Below, piece by piece: positions 1 to 8,795 of a DNA stretch of 34,398 bases. The notes under the pieces are model-generated. The model worked only from the letters and a program-made list of their open reading frames with translations, was not told where the DNA came from and did no database searches. The DNA comes from Chthoniobacterales bacterium (GTDB lineage: Bacteria > Verrucomicrobiota > Verrucomicrobiia > Chthoniobacterales > UBA10450): assembly GCA_013815325.1 (NCBI GenBank), contig JACDGM010000050.1, positions 1 through 34,398 of the forward strand. The letters are read 5' to 3'. Numbering within the stretch: position 1 is the first letter of the stretch; every line of letters starts with the position of its first letter. Made by a program: the position numbers and the translations under genes.

Positions 1-362
1 GAGCCTTCGTCCAGGGCGGTGACAATGTGCTCATTGGCGGCTTTATCGTGGGCGGCAATTCGTTGCTCAACAACCTGGTCGTGATCCGCGCGCTCGGCCT
101 TCCCTTTCCCGGAACGGCGTCACCAATCCATTGCCGGACCCAAAGCTTGAACTGCACGACGCGAGTGGCGCCATTATTCGCTGCGAACGACGACTGGCAG
201 GATCACCAAAAAGCTCAAATCATGGCTTCGGGTCTGGCTCCAGCTAACGCCAAAGAATCGGTTATTTTCACGCGGCTGCCCGCCGGTCAGTACACCGCCA
301 TCGTTGGTAGTGCCGATGACACGACCGGCATCGGCCTTCTCGAAGTCTATAGTCCACTATAG
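1..362 (+). CDS. 3' end of a large secreted Verrucomicrobiota-type protein, internally frameshifted
   Basis: The gene is cut by the left edge and ends at TAG 360-362. The readable frame has AFVQGGDNVLIGGFIVGG near the start and the tail LPAGQYTAIVGSADD..GIGLLEVYSPL, which I recognise as the C-terminal module of large exported Verrucomicrobiota proteins; its function is unknown. Between about 113 and 175 the open frame is out of register: bases 116-175 read in another frame give GVTNPLPDPKLELHDASG, the expected family sequence, and the original frame resumes at AANDDWQDHQ. One base is missing near 113 and one is extra near 170, so the two shifts compensate and the frame stays open. This may be true decay or two sequence errors. 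The next locus is also decayed, which favours decay. Confidence 0.6.
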   Translation, partial: AFVQGGDNVLIGGFIVGGNSLLNNLVVIRALGLPFPGTASPIHCRTQSLNCTTRVAPLFAANDDWQDHQKAQIMASGLAPANAKESVIFTRLPAGQYTAIVGSADDTTGIGLLEVYSPL

Positions 363-412
363 ACGCCCATTCCAGGTCTCCGGGGCCGGTCCAGATCGGA
401 CACATCTGCGCG

Positions 413-906
<494 letters not shown>

Positions 907-910
<4 letters not shown>

Positions 911-1305
911 GGCTGCAAAATCCTCAGTTGTGGAAACTGCGCGCTCATGAAATCACGATCCGCCGTGGCCAGGCTGGCGCCGTGACGAAGCGCGTGTCCC
1001 GCGATCATCAGGTCCGGAATCATCCGGCTGCGCCCACCGCCGCGCTTCCGGTAAAGAACGAAAAGACGTCCGGCCTCGAAAGCCGCCGCCTGGTCGAGCG
1101 GAGAAAAAGCCACACCGATTGCCGACATGTTCCTCTCCAATGCCTCGAGATTTCGAAAAAGAGGCGCCACTTCGGACCAGACAACGTCGCAGGCCGCCAA
1201 ATGATTCTCCCCGCGAAGACCGAGGAGAAAATCCAACCATTTGCCACCCGTTCGCTCGTTTTTGAAAATCGCGATCAAGGCCGAGCTGTCAACGGCGATG
1301 ATCAT
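907..1305 (-). CDS. vapC: VapC-type PIN-domain ribonuclease toxin
   Basis: This 132-residue protein has the PIN fold of VapC toxins, metal-dependent RNases that usually cleave tRNA or rRNA. The acidic residues expected for the Mg site are visible: Asp6 (IIAVDSSALIAIF), a Glu in DVVWSEVAP near residue 45, an Asp in IPDLMIAGHAL near residue 98, and Asp in LATADRDF near residue 116. Length is normal for the family and the frame is intact. The start overlaps the vapB stop by 4 bp, the usual coupling in these operons. The pair sits inside a locus whose other genes are all broken, which fits selfish persistence of an addiction module. The RNA target cannot be told from sequence. Confidence 0.9.
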
Positions 1306-1547
1306 TTTTTGAGTTTGACGTCTCGGCCGCGCGTCGCTGAGAGCCAGCTTTCGGCGGTGTGACCAGGGAGCGCGTCTTTTGCGCAGCCCAAGGCGGCGCG
1401 TGCTTTTTTTTCGTCGAAGACGTGGCGCGCTTTGAGGAACGAGGCATCCTCGTCGAATTCCAGAACGACTCCCGCCTTCAATCCAAGTTTTCGCCGGATT
1501 TTAGCTGGAATGGTGATCTGGCCCTTACTGGTTATCGTCGCAGTCAT
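1302..1547 (-). CDS. vapB: AbrB/MazE-type antitoxin, partner of VapC
   Basis: This is an 81-residue protein with an N-terminal SpoVT-AbrB swapped-hairpin DNA-binding domain (TITSKGQITIPAKIRRKLGL, residues 4-23) and a C-terminal tail expected to wrap the toxin (residues 45-81, with Trp at SWLSATRG). It should neutralise VapC and, with it, repress its own promoter, which would lie in the about 50 bp between 1548 and 1600. The start ATG at 1545-1547 is followed directly by the conserved domain, so no extension is needed. It overlaps vapC by 4 bp. Confidence 0.9.
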   Translation of the reverse strand: MTATITSKGQITIPAKIRRKLGLKAGVVLEFDEDASFLKARHVFDEKKARAALGCAKDALPGHTAESWLSATRGRDVKLKK

Positions 1548-1599
1548 ACCTGTATGTAAGGCGCCCAGGTAAGGAATTCAACTGGGCAAATCATTTCTT

Positions 1600-3033
1600 T
1601 CACACATCGCCGAACCAGCGTGTGCTCACCACTTTTTGCTGGGTGTAGAACTGCACGCCTTCTTTCCCCTGGATATGCAGGTCGCCGTAGAAAGATTCAT
1701 CCCAGCCGGTGAAAGGAAACATCGCCATCGTGGCGGGCACGCCGACGTTGATCCCGACCACCCGCTTTGACGCGGTTTTGAATTCGCGCGCGGCTTTGCC
1801 GGAGTTGGTGAAGATCACGGCCCCGTCCCGTAAGCCGATTCGTTCGCGAGCTCGATCGCGTGGTCGAGATCATCCATGCGTATGACGGTGAGGACCGGGC
1901 CGAAGACTTCTTCGCGACCTAGAGTCATCTCATTCTGCACCTGATCGATGATCGTCGCGCCAACAAAGAACCCATTAGGTGCATCGGCGATCCGCACGCC
2001 GCGACCGTCGCAAACTATTTCGCGCCTTCCGCCTCGCTGCTGGCGACGAGGTCGAGCACGCGCGGTGATGACCGGTCCCATGTCGGGCTGCGCTTCCCGA
2101 ACGGTCGAGCCAATCTTGATGGCGCGGGCGGCTGCAACTAACGAGGGCAGCATGCGCTCAGCGGCTTCGCCGACGGTAATGGCAGTCTAGCCGGCCATGC
2201 GACGTTCGCCGGCGCAAGCGAAGGCCGCGGTCGAAAGCGCTTCGACGGTGCGGCCGGCATCAGGCATAACAACGATGGAATTTTTGGCGCCGCCGTTTGC
2301 TTGCACACGTTTGCTGTGACGGGTGCCGGTTTCAAAAATATATTTCGCCACCGGCGAGGAGCCGACGAATGAGATGGCGCGCACCTGCGGATGAGCGAGC
2401 AAGGCATCGACGCACTCGCGGCCGCCGTGGACAAGGTTTAGAACGCCTTTTGGCAGGCCAGCCTTTTCGAGAAGCTCAATCAAAAAGACAGCGGTAAGAG
2501 GGACCTTCTCGCTCGGCTTGAGGACGAAGGTGTTACCGCAAGCGAGGGCGAGCGGGAACATCCAGATCGGGACCATCGCGGGGAAATTAAAAGGAGTGAT
2601 GCCGGCGCACACCCCTAACGGCTGAAGGACTGTTTCGCAATCTACCCCGTGCGCGAGATTCTCCAGCGTGTCGGCCCATGAGCAGCGTCGGAATCCCGCA
2701 AGCGTATTCGACATTTTCGAGGCCGCGCCAGGCGATGCCGCGCGCTTCGGCGAGTGTCTTGCCGTGTTCGCGCGTGACCAGTTGGCAGATCCGATCGAAA
2801 TTTTCTTCCACCTGTTGCTGGTAACGAAAAAATAACCGCGCTCGATCGCAGGCGTATCGCGCCAGGCGGGAAAGGAGGCGGCGGCGGCTCCGACCGCCTC
2901 GTTGACGACATCGGCGCCGCACATGGGCGCTTCAGCGATGACGTCGCCGCGCGAAGGGGTTGTAGACGGGGAACGTTTCGAGTCCGGTGATCTCCCGCCT
3001 TTCGCCGCCAATGAAGACGGGACAGTTTTCCAG
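1600..3033 (-). pseudogene. mmsA: Methylmalonate/malonate-semialdehyde dehydrogenase, multiply frameshifted
   Basis: The intact enzyme oxidises (methyl)malonate semialdehyde to acetyl- or propionyl-CoA, the last step after pyrimidine-derived beta-alanine. Family sequence appears in order but hops among minus-strand frames: FIGGERREITGLETFPVYNP (about 3000), VVNEAVGAAAASFPAW (about 2890), a segment with QLVTREHGKTLAEARG (about 2780), then PLGVCAGITPFNFPAMVP to a stop at 2187, then FFVGATIIDQVQNEMTLGREEVFGPV (about 1950), then INVGVPATMAMFPFTGWDESF near the end. There are at least four to five shifts plus an internal TAG. The catalytic cysteine of the GERCMA motif is read as Arg (GERRMAG, about 2190). 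The N-terminus is fused to a preT fragment. Confidence 0.9.
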
Positions 3034-3430
3034 TTTTTGCGCGGCTGGTTTGAGGACGGCGATCCGCTTTTCGCGGACGTGATCCGTCGCGTAACGCTGG
3101 AGTCGTCCGATCTTTATCGGGTCATTGTCGCGGTCGAGCATGACGCAGGCGCCTTCGCAGAGGACCTCGGTCGGGCAGACGCGCGCGCAACTCGCGCCGA
3201 GAATGTTGGCGCTGAGAATGGTGCGCGCGGCGCCGGTCACGTTCGCGGTCATGATCTTCTTGATGAAAGCGGCGACGTCGATGCCGGTCGGGCAGGCGCT
3301 AACGCAGGGGGCGTCGAAGCAAAAAAGGCAGCGCCCCGATTCCACAGTGACTTGCTGAGCGGTGTAGCGGGGCGCGATGTCGGCGAGATTGCTCTCGAGT
3401 TCCGCGGCGGATAATTCCGGGCTGAGCGGT
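3034..3430 (-). pseudogene. preT: Dihydropyrimidine dehydrogenase PreT, N-terminal Fe-S domain only
   Basis: PreT is the NAD-dependent flavin/Fe-S subunit that, with PreA, reduces uracil and thymine. The remaining about 105 residues hold the eight cysteines of the N-terminal two-[4Fe-4S] domain (CLFCFDAPCVSACPTG near 3330-3285 and SCARVCPTEVLCEGAC near 3190-3140) and the helix ending IGRLQRYATDHV. The FAD and NADH domains, which should follow VLKPA, are missing; instead the frame runs directly into the mmsA N-terminus near 3035. Upstream of about 3415 the family sequence (ELSAAELESNLADIAPRYT) loses its frame, and the only plausible ATG lies in a different register. A glutamate-synthase small-subunit origin is the alternative, but the neighbours favour PreT. 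Confidence 0.75.
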
Positions 3431-3517
3431 ATTCGTTAGGGACGCGAGCAGAACATTTTTCGCTTTCGCGCGTAAGGATTTCGCTGCCCGGTTGGATCGA
3501 TCAGGTCTTCGTCTCAT

Positions 3518-3591
3518 CCTCCTCCTCGTGCTCGTAATCGATCCGCCTTTCCGATCACGAGGAGGATTAGGAGCAGGAGCACGCCGGTTGA
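3518..3591. repeat. Inverted repeat with hexamer-phased arms
   Basis: TCCTCCTCGTG at 3520-3530 is the exact reverse complement of 3556-3566, with a 25-nt spacer. Both arms read as degenerate six-base units (for example CTCGTG-CTCGTA on the left, GGATTA-GGAGCA-GGAGCA on the right). It lies between the preT remnant and the MarR gene and could act as a terminator-like hairpin or an operator. There is no T-run. Confidence 0.6.
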
Positions 3592-3615
3592 CACTCTGGC
3601 TGTGCCTTTTAGCTT
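3588..3615 (+). promoter_or_regulatory. Candidate sigma70-type promoter for the MarR gene
   Basis: A perfect -35 TTGACA (3588-3593) is followed after 16 bp by TAGCTT (3610-3615). Transcription would then start near 3622, just ahead of ATG 3629, which argues for that start over the upstream GTG at 3602 and implies an almost leaderless message. Confidence 0.35.
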
Positions 3616-3628
3616 AGGCCGGTCCAAA

Positions 3629-4099
3629 ATGGGAGTTGCCGCCGCTTATTCGCCTAACAAGACGGTTGATCTCCGGGCCGATGCCGAGCGACTCGCCCAC
3701 ATCATTATGGAGATGCAGCGCTGTTTCATCCTGCGTCTCTCGAAGGAACTGGCTCCGGGCAATGTTTCCTTCCCGCAGTTCTTTCTCCTGACCTATCTCG
3801 ACCACATGGAAGTGTTGACCATGTCCGCCATCGCACAAAAGATGGGGCACACCACTGCGGCCGCCAGCGGGCTCGTCGCCCGGCTTCAAAATCTTGGTTA
3901 TGTTATGCGTTCCCACGCCGCGGATGACCGGCGCAAAGTGATGGTTGGCATCACTGCGCGCGGGTCGGCGCTTGTCCTGCGCATCCGTGAGGAGATGATT
4001 TGCAACCTGATGAAGATGATGGCTCACCTCTCACCCAGTGAGCAGAGATCCTGGTTGCAGATTTACAGCAAGATATACGATTACTGCCAAAAAAAATGA
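3629..4099 (+). CDS. MarR-family transcriptional regulator
   Basis: The roughly 156-residue protein fits the MarR family of dimeric winged-helix regulators. The helix-turn-helix and wing are visible as LTMSAIAQKMGHTTAAASGLVARL (recognition region about residues 65-90) followed by the typical wing DDRRKVMVGITARG. Helices before and after would form the dimer interface. MarR genes often repress an adjacent efflux system, and the next gene is a TolC-type outer-membrane protein on the same strand about 140 bp on, so control of that gene is plausible but inferred. An in-frame GTG at 3602 would add nine residues; ATG 3629 is preferred because of the promoter position. Confidence 0.85.
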   Translation: MGVAAAYSPNKTVDLRADAERLAHIIMEMQRCFILRLSKELAPGNVSFPQFFLLTYLDHMEVLTMSAIAQKMGHTTAAASGLVARLQNLGYVMRSHAADDRRKVMVGITARGSALVLRIREEMICNLMKMMAHLSPSEQRSWLQIYSKIYDYCQKK

Positions 4100-4240
4100 G
4101 TCGTGATGCGGCCGCCGCCGTGGCCTCGCCCGCGTTGCATGGCTGAAGATTTTTGCCGGCTGTAAATACTCTTTCTCATCACCGCTGCGTCGCGGTTGCC
4201 TCCCTTGGAGGCTGTCCAGTGGCACACGGTTTTTCCCACC

Positions 4241-5872
4241 ATGTCCTTTGTTTCCAAGCCAAACTGTCGTCGTCACTCTCGCGCACGCTCCGCGATGAGA
4301 TACTTCCGCGCCATGCCCTGGCAAACCGCTGCGTTTCTCGGCGTCTTCGGCCTGGCTGCGATCGCTCTTGCTGGCACCGGCGACATTCACCAGCCCACCT
4401 CTTCGTTCGGTCCGCGCAAGTTTACCCTGCGCCAGGCGATCGAGACAGCGTTCCAGCGCAATCCCGCAATTTTGACCGCGCGCCAGGAAATCCGCCGCAC
4501 CAAAGGCGTGCAGATCGAAGTGCTCTCGCAAGCCTTGCCGCATCTCGACGCGACCGCGGCTTTTAATTACACCGATCCGCGTCTGCGCGGCGGTTCATCT
4601 TTCAGTTCCTCGACCACGAATGGCGGAATCGGCGGCGTCACCCCGACGCCGGTGCCGAGCGCCACTCCGGTGCCGAGTGCGACGCCTGGCGGGACCGGAA
4701 CAGGAACGACGATCGAGACGTTCGGAATCACCAATAATTCCTACAACCTTAATTTGACCGCTTCGCAGCTTCTTTATAACGGCTCCGTCATCCCGGCGAT
4801 CCGCGGCGCGGGAATCGCGCGCGACGCCGCTCTTTTCTCGTTGCGCAACACGATCGACCAGGTGATCGCGCTCGTGCGCCAGCAGTTTTATCAGGTCGTC
4901 TTGAACAAGGCGCTCATCGGGGTGCAGGAGGAATCGGTCAGTCTTTTGCAGAGCCAGCTGAAGGATCAACAGAACCGCTTCGAGGCCGGCACGGTGCCGC
5001 GTTTCAACGTGCTTCAGGCGGAAGTGGCTCTCGTCAACCAGCAACCCGCGCTGATCACCGCGCGCAACAATTTTCGCATCGCCCAGATCCAGCTCGCGAA
5101 GACCATCGGGCTCGATTTCGATCCACGGCGCGGCGACGCTCCGCCGCTCGAATGCATCGGCGAACTCAGCTTTGAGCCGCGCGACATGCCGCTCACGCTG
5201 GCGATCGAGCTGGGGAAAGAGCGCCGGCCGTTCCTCAAACAGCAGCGCGCGAATATTCTTACCCAGGTCCAGCAGGTGCGCGCTTCCTTCGCGGGCTATC
5301 AGCCGACCCTGAGCGCGAACGGCGGTTACGCTTTCCAGAGTTCGCAGTCCTCCGATAACCTGCGCGACGTCGCGACCGGCTGGTTCTTCGGGTTCACGGG
5401 AAGCTTGCCGATCTTCGACGGATTCGAGACGGCGGGAAAAGTGAAGCAGGCACGGGCCATGTTAAGCGAGGCAAAGATCGCTTACGACGACGCGGTGCGG
5501 CAGGTGGAGCTCGAAATTCAGCAGGCTTACTCGAACCTGCAGCAGGATCGCGAGCTCTACGACAGCCAATCGAAAAACGTCGATCAGGCGCACGAAGCGC
5601 TCCGTCTGGCGAGTGCGCGGCTCGGCGTGGGCGCGGGCGTGCAGCTCGATGTTTTGAATGCGCAAGTCGCGCTCACCCAGGCGCAATCGACCCGGCTCTC
5701 CGCGCTTTTCAGCTATAACGCCGATCTCGCGGAATTCGATCGCGTCACCGCCACCGACACGATTTATCACGACGACTTCGACGACCCGATGATGCGCAAA
5801 GGCGCGCGCACGAAGTTCACGAAAACGGCGACGACTTCCGAGCCGCGGCGGGTCCAGCCGTCGGCAAAATAG
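4241..5872 (+). CDS. TolC-type outer-membrane efflux protein
   Basis: The protein has two outer-membrane-efflux-protein repeats: the first begins at FTLRQAIETAFQRNP and runs through long helical segments (QEESVSLLQSQLKDQQNRFEAG), the second around QVRASFAGYQPTLSANGGYAFQS to ALRLASARLGVGAGVQLDVLNAQ. These form the beta-barrel and periplasmic tunnel for type I secretion or RND/MFS efflux. A hydrophobic stretch WQTAAFLGVFGLAAIALAG is the signal peptide; the start may be ATG 4241 or 4295, and neither has a clear ribosome site. A Pro/Thr-rich insert (TPTPVPSATPVPSATP, about 4650-4690) lies where a surface loop would be. No inner-membrane pump or adaptor gene is nearby, so its partner must be encoded elsewhere. 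Confidence 0.9.
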   Translation: MSFVSKPNCRRHSRARSAMRYFRAMPWQTAAFLGVFGLAAIALAGTGDIHQPTSSFGPRKFTLRQAIETAFQRNPAILTARQEIRRTKGVQIEVLSQALPHLDATAAFNYTDPRLRGGSSFSSSTTNGGIGGVTPTPVPSATPVPSATPGGTGTGTTIETFGITNNSYNLNLTASQLLYNGSVIPAIRGAGIARDAALFSLRNTIDQVIALVRQQFYQVVLNKALIGVQEESVSLLQSQLKDQQNRFEAGTVPRFNVLQAEVALVNQQPALITARNNFRIAQIQLAKTIGLDFDPRRGDAPPLECIGELSFEPRDMPLTLAIELGKERRPFLKQQRANILTQVQQVRASFAGYQPTLSANGGYAFQSSQSSDNLRDVATGWFFGFTGSLPIFDGFETAGKVKQARAMLSEAKIAYDDAVRQVELEIQQAYSNLQQDRELYDSQSKNVDQAHEALRLASARLGVGAGVQLDVLNAQVALTQAQSTRLSALFSYNADLAEFDRVTATDTIYHDDFDDPMMRKGARTKFTKTATTSEPRRVQPSAK

Positions 5873-5877
5873 CTTCC

Positions 5878-6564
5878 ATGCGCGCCTCCGCGGTTGCAGC
5901 GGAATCGGTTCTGGAATTTTTCCCGGCACTGCGCGATCTCGGACTCGTTAGGCACGCATTCATCGGGCGCATTCCCGGGATCGACGTGGCGCTCGATCGC
6001 AGCGCGGCGCTCGCCCGGCTGGACACGGCCCACCATGATCTGAGAAATGATCTCGACCTTGGAGGAAGTCGATTCGCCACTGCGGAGCAGGTTCACGGCA
6101 GGGAAATCGCGGTCCTCGACGAGCCGCTGTGCGCCGGCTGCTGCGTGGCTGGCGCGGACGGTCTGGTTACGAATCAGACTGGAATCTCGTTAGGCACTTA
6201 CGTGGCCGATTGTTGCGCTGTTTTTTTGGTCGACCCGGTTCGTCGCTGCATTGGCCTGGTTCATTCCGGGAAGAAAGGCACCGAGCTGGCGATCGTCGTT
6301 AGGGCGATCGAGACCTTGCGCGAACGCTTCGGGTCCGCGCCGGGCGATCTGGTGGTCCAGCTTGGCCCCTGCATTCGTCCGCCGCATTATGAAGTGGATT
6401 TTGCGGCGGATATCATTAGGCAAGCGCGCGCCGCCGGGGTGCGGCAGGTTTACGACAGCGGCCGCTGCACCGCCTGCGATTTGCAACGCTATTATTCCTA
6501 TCGGGCGGAGAAGGCGCGCACCGGGCGCATGCTCGCGCTCCTCGCCCTACGCCCTTTTGATTGA
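5878..6564 (+). CDS. pgeF: Peptidoglycan editing factor/multicopper-like YfiH family protein
   Basis: This 228-residue protein of the YfiH/LACC1 family has purine nucleoside phosphorylase and deaminase activity in characterised members; PgeF of E. coli corrects L-Ser misincorporation in peptidoglycan. The metal-site residues are in place: His in AEQVHGREI (about residue 72), Cys in VADCCAVFLVD (about residue 113) and His in GLVHSGKKGTE (about residue 130). The usual HAGWRGT reads HSGKKGT here, so Trp and Arg are replaced, which may change substrate choice. It starts five bases after the tolC stop. The gene holds two exact TCGTTAGGC copies (5945-5953, 6187-6195) and a variant (6297). Confidence 0.85.
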   Translation: MRASAVAAESVLEFFPALRDLGLVRHAFIGRIPGIDVALDRSAALARLDTAHHDLRNDLDLGGSRFATAEQVHGREIAVLDEPLCAGCCVAGADGLVTNQTGISLGTYVADCCAVFLVDPVRRCIGLVHSGKKGTELAIVVRAIETLRERFGSAPGDLVVQLGPCIRPPHYEVDFAADIIRQARAAGVRQVYDSGRCTACDLQRYYSYRAEKARTGRMLALLALRPFD

Positions 6565-6597
6565 CTCTCTTCGCCCTTCCCTTTACCCGTTAGGCAA

Positions 6598-6882
6598 ATG
6601 AAGCGCTGGCAGTTTTCTCTCCTGCTCGTCGTCGGCCTCGCTTGCTTCATCCTCAGTCTTGTCTCGATCGTTTTTGCCCGGCAAAATCAGAAGCTCCAAG
6701 TCGAGGTCCAGGCCCAGCAGGTCACGATCAACAGAGGCGCGGTCAGCCAGCAGATCGGGGCGAACCTCCTGCGCGAGATGGGCGCGGCCGCCCAGACGGA
6801 CGACAAAATCAAGCAGCTGCTGAAGGATCACGGCTACAACATTTCGACGAACGCTAGCGCCGCCCCCAGGCCGCCGCCCTAA
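6598..6882 (+). CDS. Small single-pass membrane protein with coiled coil
   Basis: I do not recognise this 94-residue protein. It has a short basic start (MKRWQF), one membrane helix (residues 5-27, LLLVVGLACFILSLVSIVFA), then a polar, Gln-rich region likely to be helical or coiled coil (residues 30-75) and a Pro/Ala-rich end. The topology is like small division or envelope assembly factors, but no family motif is visible. An octamer CGTTAGGC (6588-6595) sits where a ribosome site would be, just 2 bp ahead of the ATG. The stop TAA is itself inside a CCTAACG copy, followed after 2 bp by the next ATG. It is probably co-transcribed with the following gene. Confidence 0.7.
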   Translation: MKRWQFSLLLVVGLACFILSLVSIVFARQNQKLQVEVQAQQVTINRGAVSQQIGANLLREMGAAAQTDDKIKQLLKDHGYNISTNASAAPRPPP

Positions 6883-6884
6883 CG

Positions 6885-7211
6885 ATGGAACCGGAATCGT
6901 CGCCCGCCTCGGCTGATCCGCATTATCACGGCTTCTGGCCCGTCTTTCTCATCGGGATGAGTCTTGTGCTCATTCTCGTTTGGGAAATTCAGGTCGGCGT
7001 TTTCACCCGCCGCAACGCCGGGCAATTGCGTGAGCAGCAACTCCGCCTGGTTGACCAGGCAAACCATGTGCGAAGTGAACTGGAGAAAATCGTACGCGGC
7101 CTGGTCGACCTTTCGAAGACCGACGACGCCGCCCAGCGAATCGTGACGAAGTTCGGCATCAAGGTGAACAACCCCTCGGTCCCGACGGAAACGCCGGTGC
7201 CGGCGCCATGA
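6885..7211 (+). CDS. Small single-pass membrane protein, partner of the preceding gene
   Basis: I do not recognise this 108-residue protein. A polar N-terminus (MEPESSPASADPHYHG) precedes one membrane helix (residues 19-36, VFLIGMSLVLILVWEIQ), then a charged helical segment likely to be coiled coil (LREQQLRLVDQANHVRSELEK, residues 49-69) and a region with DLSKTDDAAQRIVTKFGI, ending in a Pro-rich tail. Organisation mirrors the previous protein (TM, coiled coil, Pro-rich end), and each has a conserved-looking distal motif on degradation or residual counting (DDKIKQLLKDHGY versus DDAAQRIVTKFGI), so the two may form a hetero-oligomer or come from duplication. The gene converges on lpxA with 30 bp between. 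Confidence 0.7.
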   Translation: MEPESSPASADPHYHGFWPVFLIGMSLVLILVWEIQVGVFTRRNAGQLREQQLRLVDQANHVRSELEKIVRGLVDLSKTDDAAQRIVTKFGIKVNNPSVPTETPVPAP

Positions 7212-7241
7212 GGCGCTCCAGGTATAAAGGCGACGGCTGCC

Positions 7242-8033
7242 CTACACCGGCCAGGCGCGCCGCAGCCCGCATATCCCGCGACGTTTCGCAGCGGCGACAA
7301 AATCGAAGAAAGCCTGCGCCGGTTCGCGCCAGCTCCGCGTGCGCGCTTTTTCCAGCGCCTGGCTCACGTTCAAGCCGCTTCCGTAGAGCAAACGAAAGGC
7401 CGCTTTGATTTCCGCGCGATCATCCGGATCGAATCCGGCGCGCTTTAAACCGACCACGTTTAAACCGACCACTTTGTTCAGTCCCGCTCCGATGACAAAA
7501 GGGGGCAGGTCTTTTGCAAAACCCGAATTGCCTTGCGCAATCGCGAGCCGGCCAACACGCGTGAATTGATGAAAACCGCAACCGCCTCCCAGAAAAGCCC
7601 CATCCTCCACCGTCACGTAACCGCCGAGGAGGCAGTTGTTCGCGATGATCACTTTGTTGCCGATGGCGCAATTGTGCCCGACGTGCGCACCCGCCATGAA
7701 GAAATTGTCGTCGCCGATGTTGGTGAAGGAATCGGTCGCGGTCCCGCGATGAATTGTGACCTGTTCGCGGATGATGTTGCCGCGGCCGATCTCGATCCCG
7801 CTACGCGTTACCTCTGAGAAATTCAAGTCCTGCGGCGCGCCACCGATGATCGCGCCGTGCCCAATGGAATTATCCGGCCCAACCCGGACGAGGCCTTCAA
7901 TGATGGCGTGCGATTCCACAAGCGTGCGCGGGCCGATCTCGACCAGGTCGCCTATGCAGGCGAAGGCCCCGATTTCCACATCCTCGGCCAGCCGGGCCGA
8001 CGGACCGACAATCGCGGTCGGATGAATCTTCAC
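7242..8033 (-). CDS. lpxA: Acyl-ACP:UDP-N-acetylglucosamine O-acyltransferase
   Basis: LpxA adds the first 3-O-acyl chain to UDP-GlcNAc, starting lipid A synthesis in the cytoplasm. The 263-residue protein has the left-handed beta-helix hexapeptide pattern throughout the first 180 residues (for example IGDLVEIG, VGPDNSIGHGAIIGG), the catalytic His in GAHVGHNCAIG (His117/His120), and the characteristic NKVVGLNVVGLKRAGF leading into the C-terminal helical domain. Length matches the family. Its ATG overlaps the radC stop by 4 bp, so translation is probably coupled. Other lpx genes are not in the window. It shows the cell makes lipid A and is truly Gram-negative. Confidence 0.95.
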   Translation of the reverse strand: MKIHPTAIVGPSARLAEDVEIGAFACIGDLVEIGPRTLVESHAIIEGLVRVGPDNSIGHGAIIGGAPQDLNFSEVTRSGIEIGRGNIIREQVTIHRGTATDSFTNIGDDNFFMAGAHVGHNCAIGNKVIIANNCLLGGYVTVEDGAFLGGGCGFHQFTRVGRLAIAQGNSGFAKDLPPFVIGAGLNKVVGLNVVGLKRAGFDPDDRAEIKAAFRLLYGSGLNVSQALEKARTRSWREPAQAFFDFVAAAKRRGICGLRRAWPV

Positions 8034-8728
8034 AGGATGCCGATTTCCTTAAAGCTGAAATACGGCAGTCGCCCCTCCGCGGGCGCACCGATAATGATGT
8101 GATCGAGCAGCTTGATCTGGAGCAGTTCGGCCGCTTCCCGCAGCCGCCTTGTCAGGCTGTGATCCGCCTGGCTGGGCGCGGGATCTCCCGATGGATGGTT
8201 GTGCACCGCCACTACCGCATAAGCGGAGTAGAGGAGCGCCGGCCGGAAAACTTCCCGTGGGTGCGCGATACTTTCGTTGACGCTGCCTAACGATACCTCC
8301 TCGATTCGCAGCAGCTGATAGCGGGTGTCGAGGAGGATGACACGGAGCGATTCTTTGTGCAGCGCCCGCATTTCCGGACCGAGCAACTCATAAACCTGCT
8401 CGGGATTTTCGACTTTTTTGCCGGCAAAATTCTCGTGCGCGAGCCGCTGGCCGAGGCCGAAAGCGGCGGCCAGTTGCGCTCCTTTGGCGAGGCCGATGCC
8501 CTTGATCGCAGCCAGCTCTTTAACCGAGCAGCGGCTGAGCGTGCCTAACGATCCATATTTTGTGATCAACTGCCGCGCCACTTCAACCGCGTTTGCGCCT
8601 TCGACGCCAGTGCGCAGGAGAATCGCGACGAGCTCGGCGTCGCTCAAGGCGCTCGCGCCGCGCGCCACCAGCTTCTCGCGCGGCCGCTCGTCCAGCGGCA
8701 TCTCGCGAATTTTCAGCTGCTCCGTCAT
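8030..8728 (-). CDS. radC: RadC family JAB/MPN-domain protein
   Basis: The 232-residue protein has an N-terminal helix-hairpin-helix-like region (RPREKLVARGASALSDAEL, then KELAAIKGIGLAKG, residues 15-80) and a C-terminal JAMM metalloprotease-like fold with the metal-site motif AVHNHPSGDPAPSQAD preceded by an upstream Glu in VNESIAHPREVF. All JAMM ligands are present. The cellular role of RadC remains debated; the old DNA-repair assignment was withdrawn. It begins a compact minus-strand run with lpxA downstream. It carries two exact motif copies (8285-8293, 8543-8551), one forcing the rare TTA Leu codon in SLGSVNE. Confidence 0.92.
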   Translation of the reverse strand: MTEQLKIREMPLDERPREKLVARGASALSDAELVAILLRTGVEGANAVEVARQLITKYGSLGTLSRCSVKELAAIKGIGLAKGAQLAAAFGLGQRLAHENFAGKKVENPEQVYELLGPEMRALHKESLRVILLDTRYQLLRIEEVSLGSVNESIAHPREVFRPALLYSAYAVVAVHNHPSGDPAPSQADHSLTRRLREAAELLQIKLLDHIIIGAPAEGRLPYFSFKEIGIL

Positions 8729-8795
8729 AGGTCACATAAGTCCCATCGGTCGTATAGGTCCTATCTATCCGCCGCGCGACCAGCCCTCCGAGACC

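Noticed and set aside
4650..4700. Pro/Thr repeat in the TolC-like gene as frame-shifting microsatellite
   Set aside because: The units are multiples of three and encode a TPVPSA linker; no evidence of instability.
7441..7475. Near-duplicate AAACCGACCACGTTTAAACC in lpxA
   Set aside because: Encodes the normal VVGLNVVGLKR motif of LpxA, where the repeat is part of the protein family signature.
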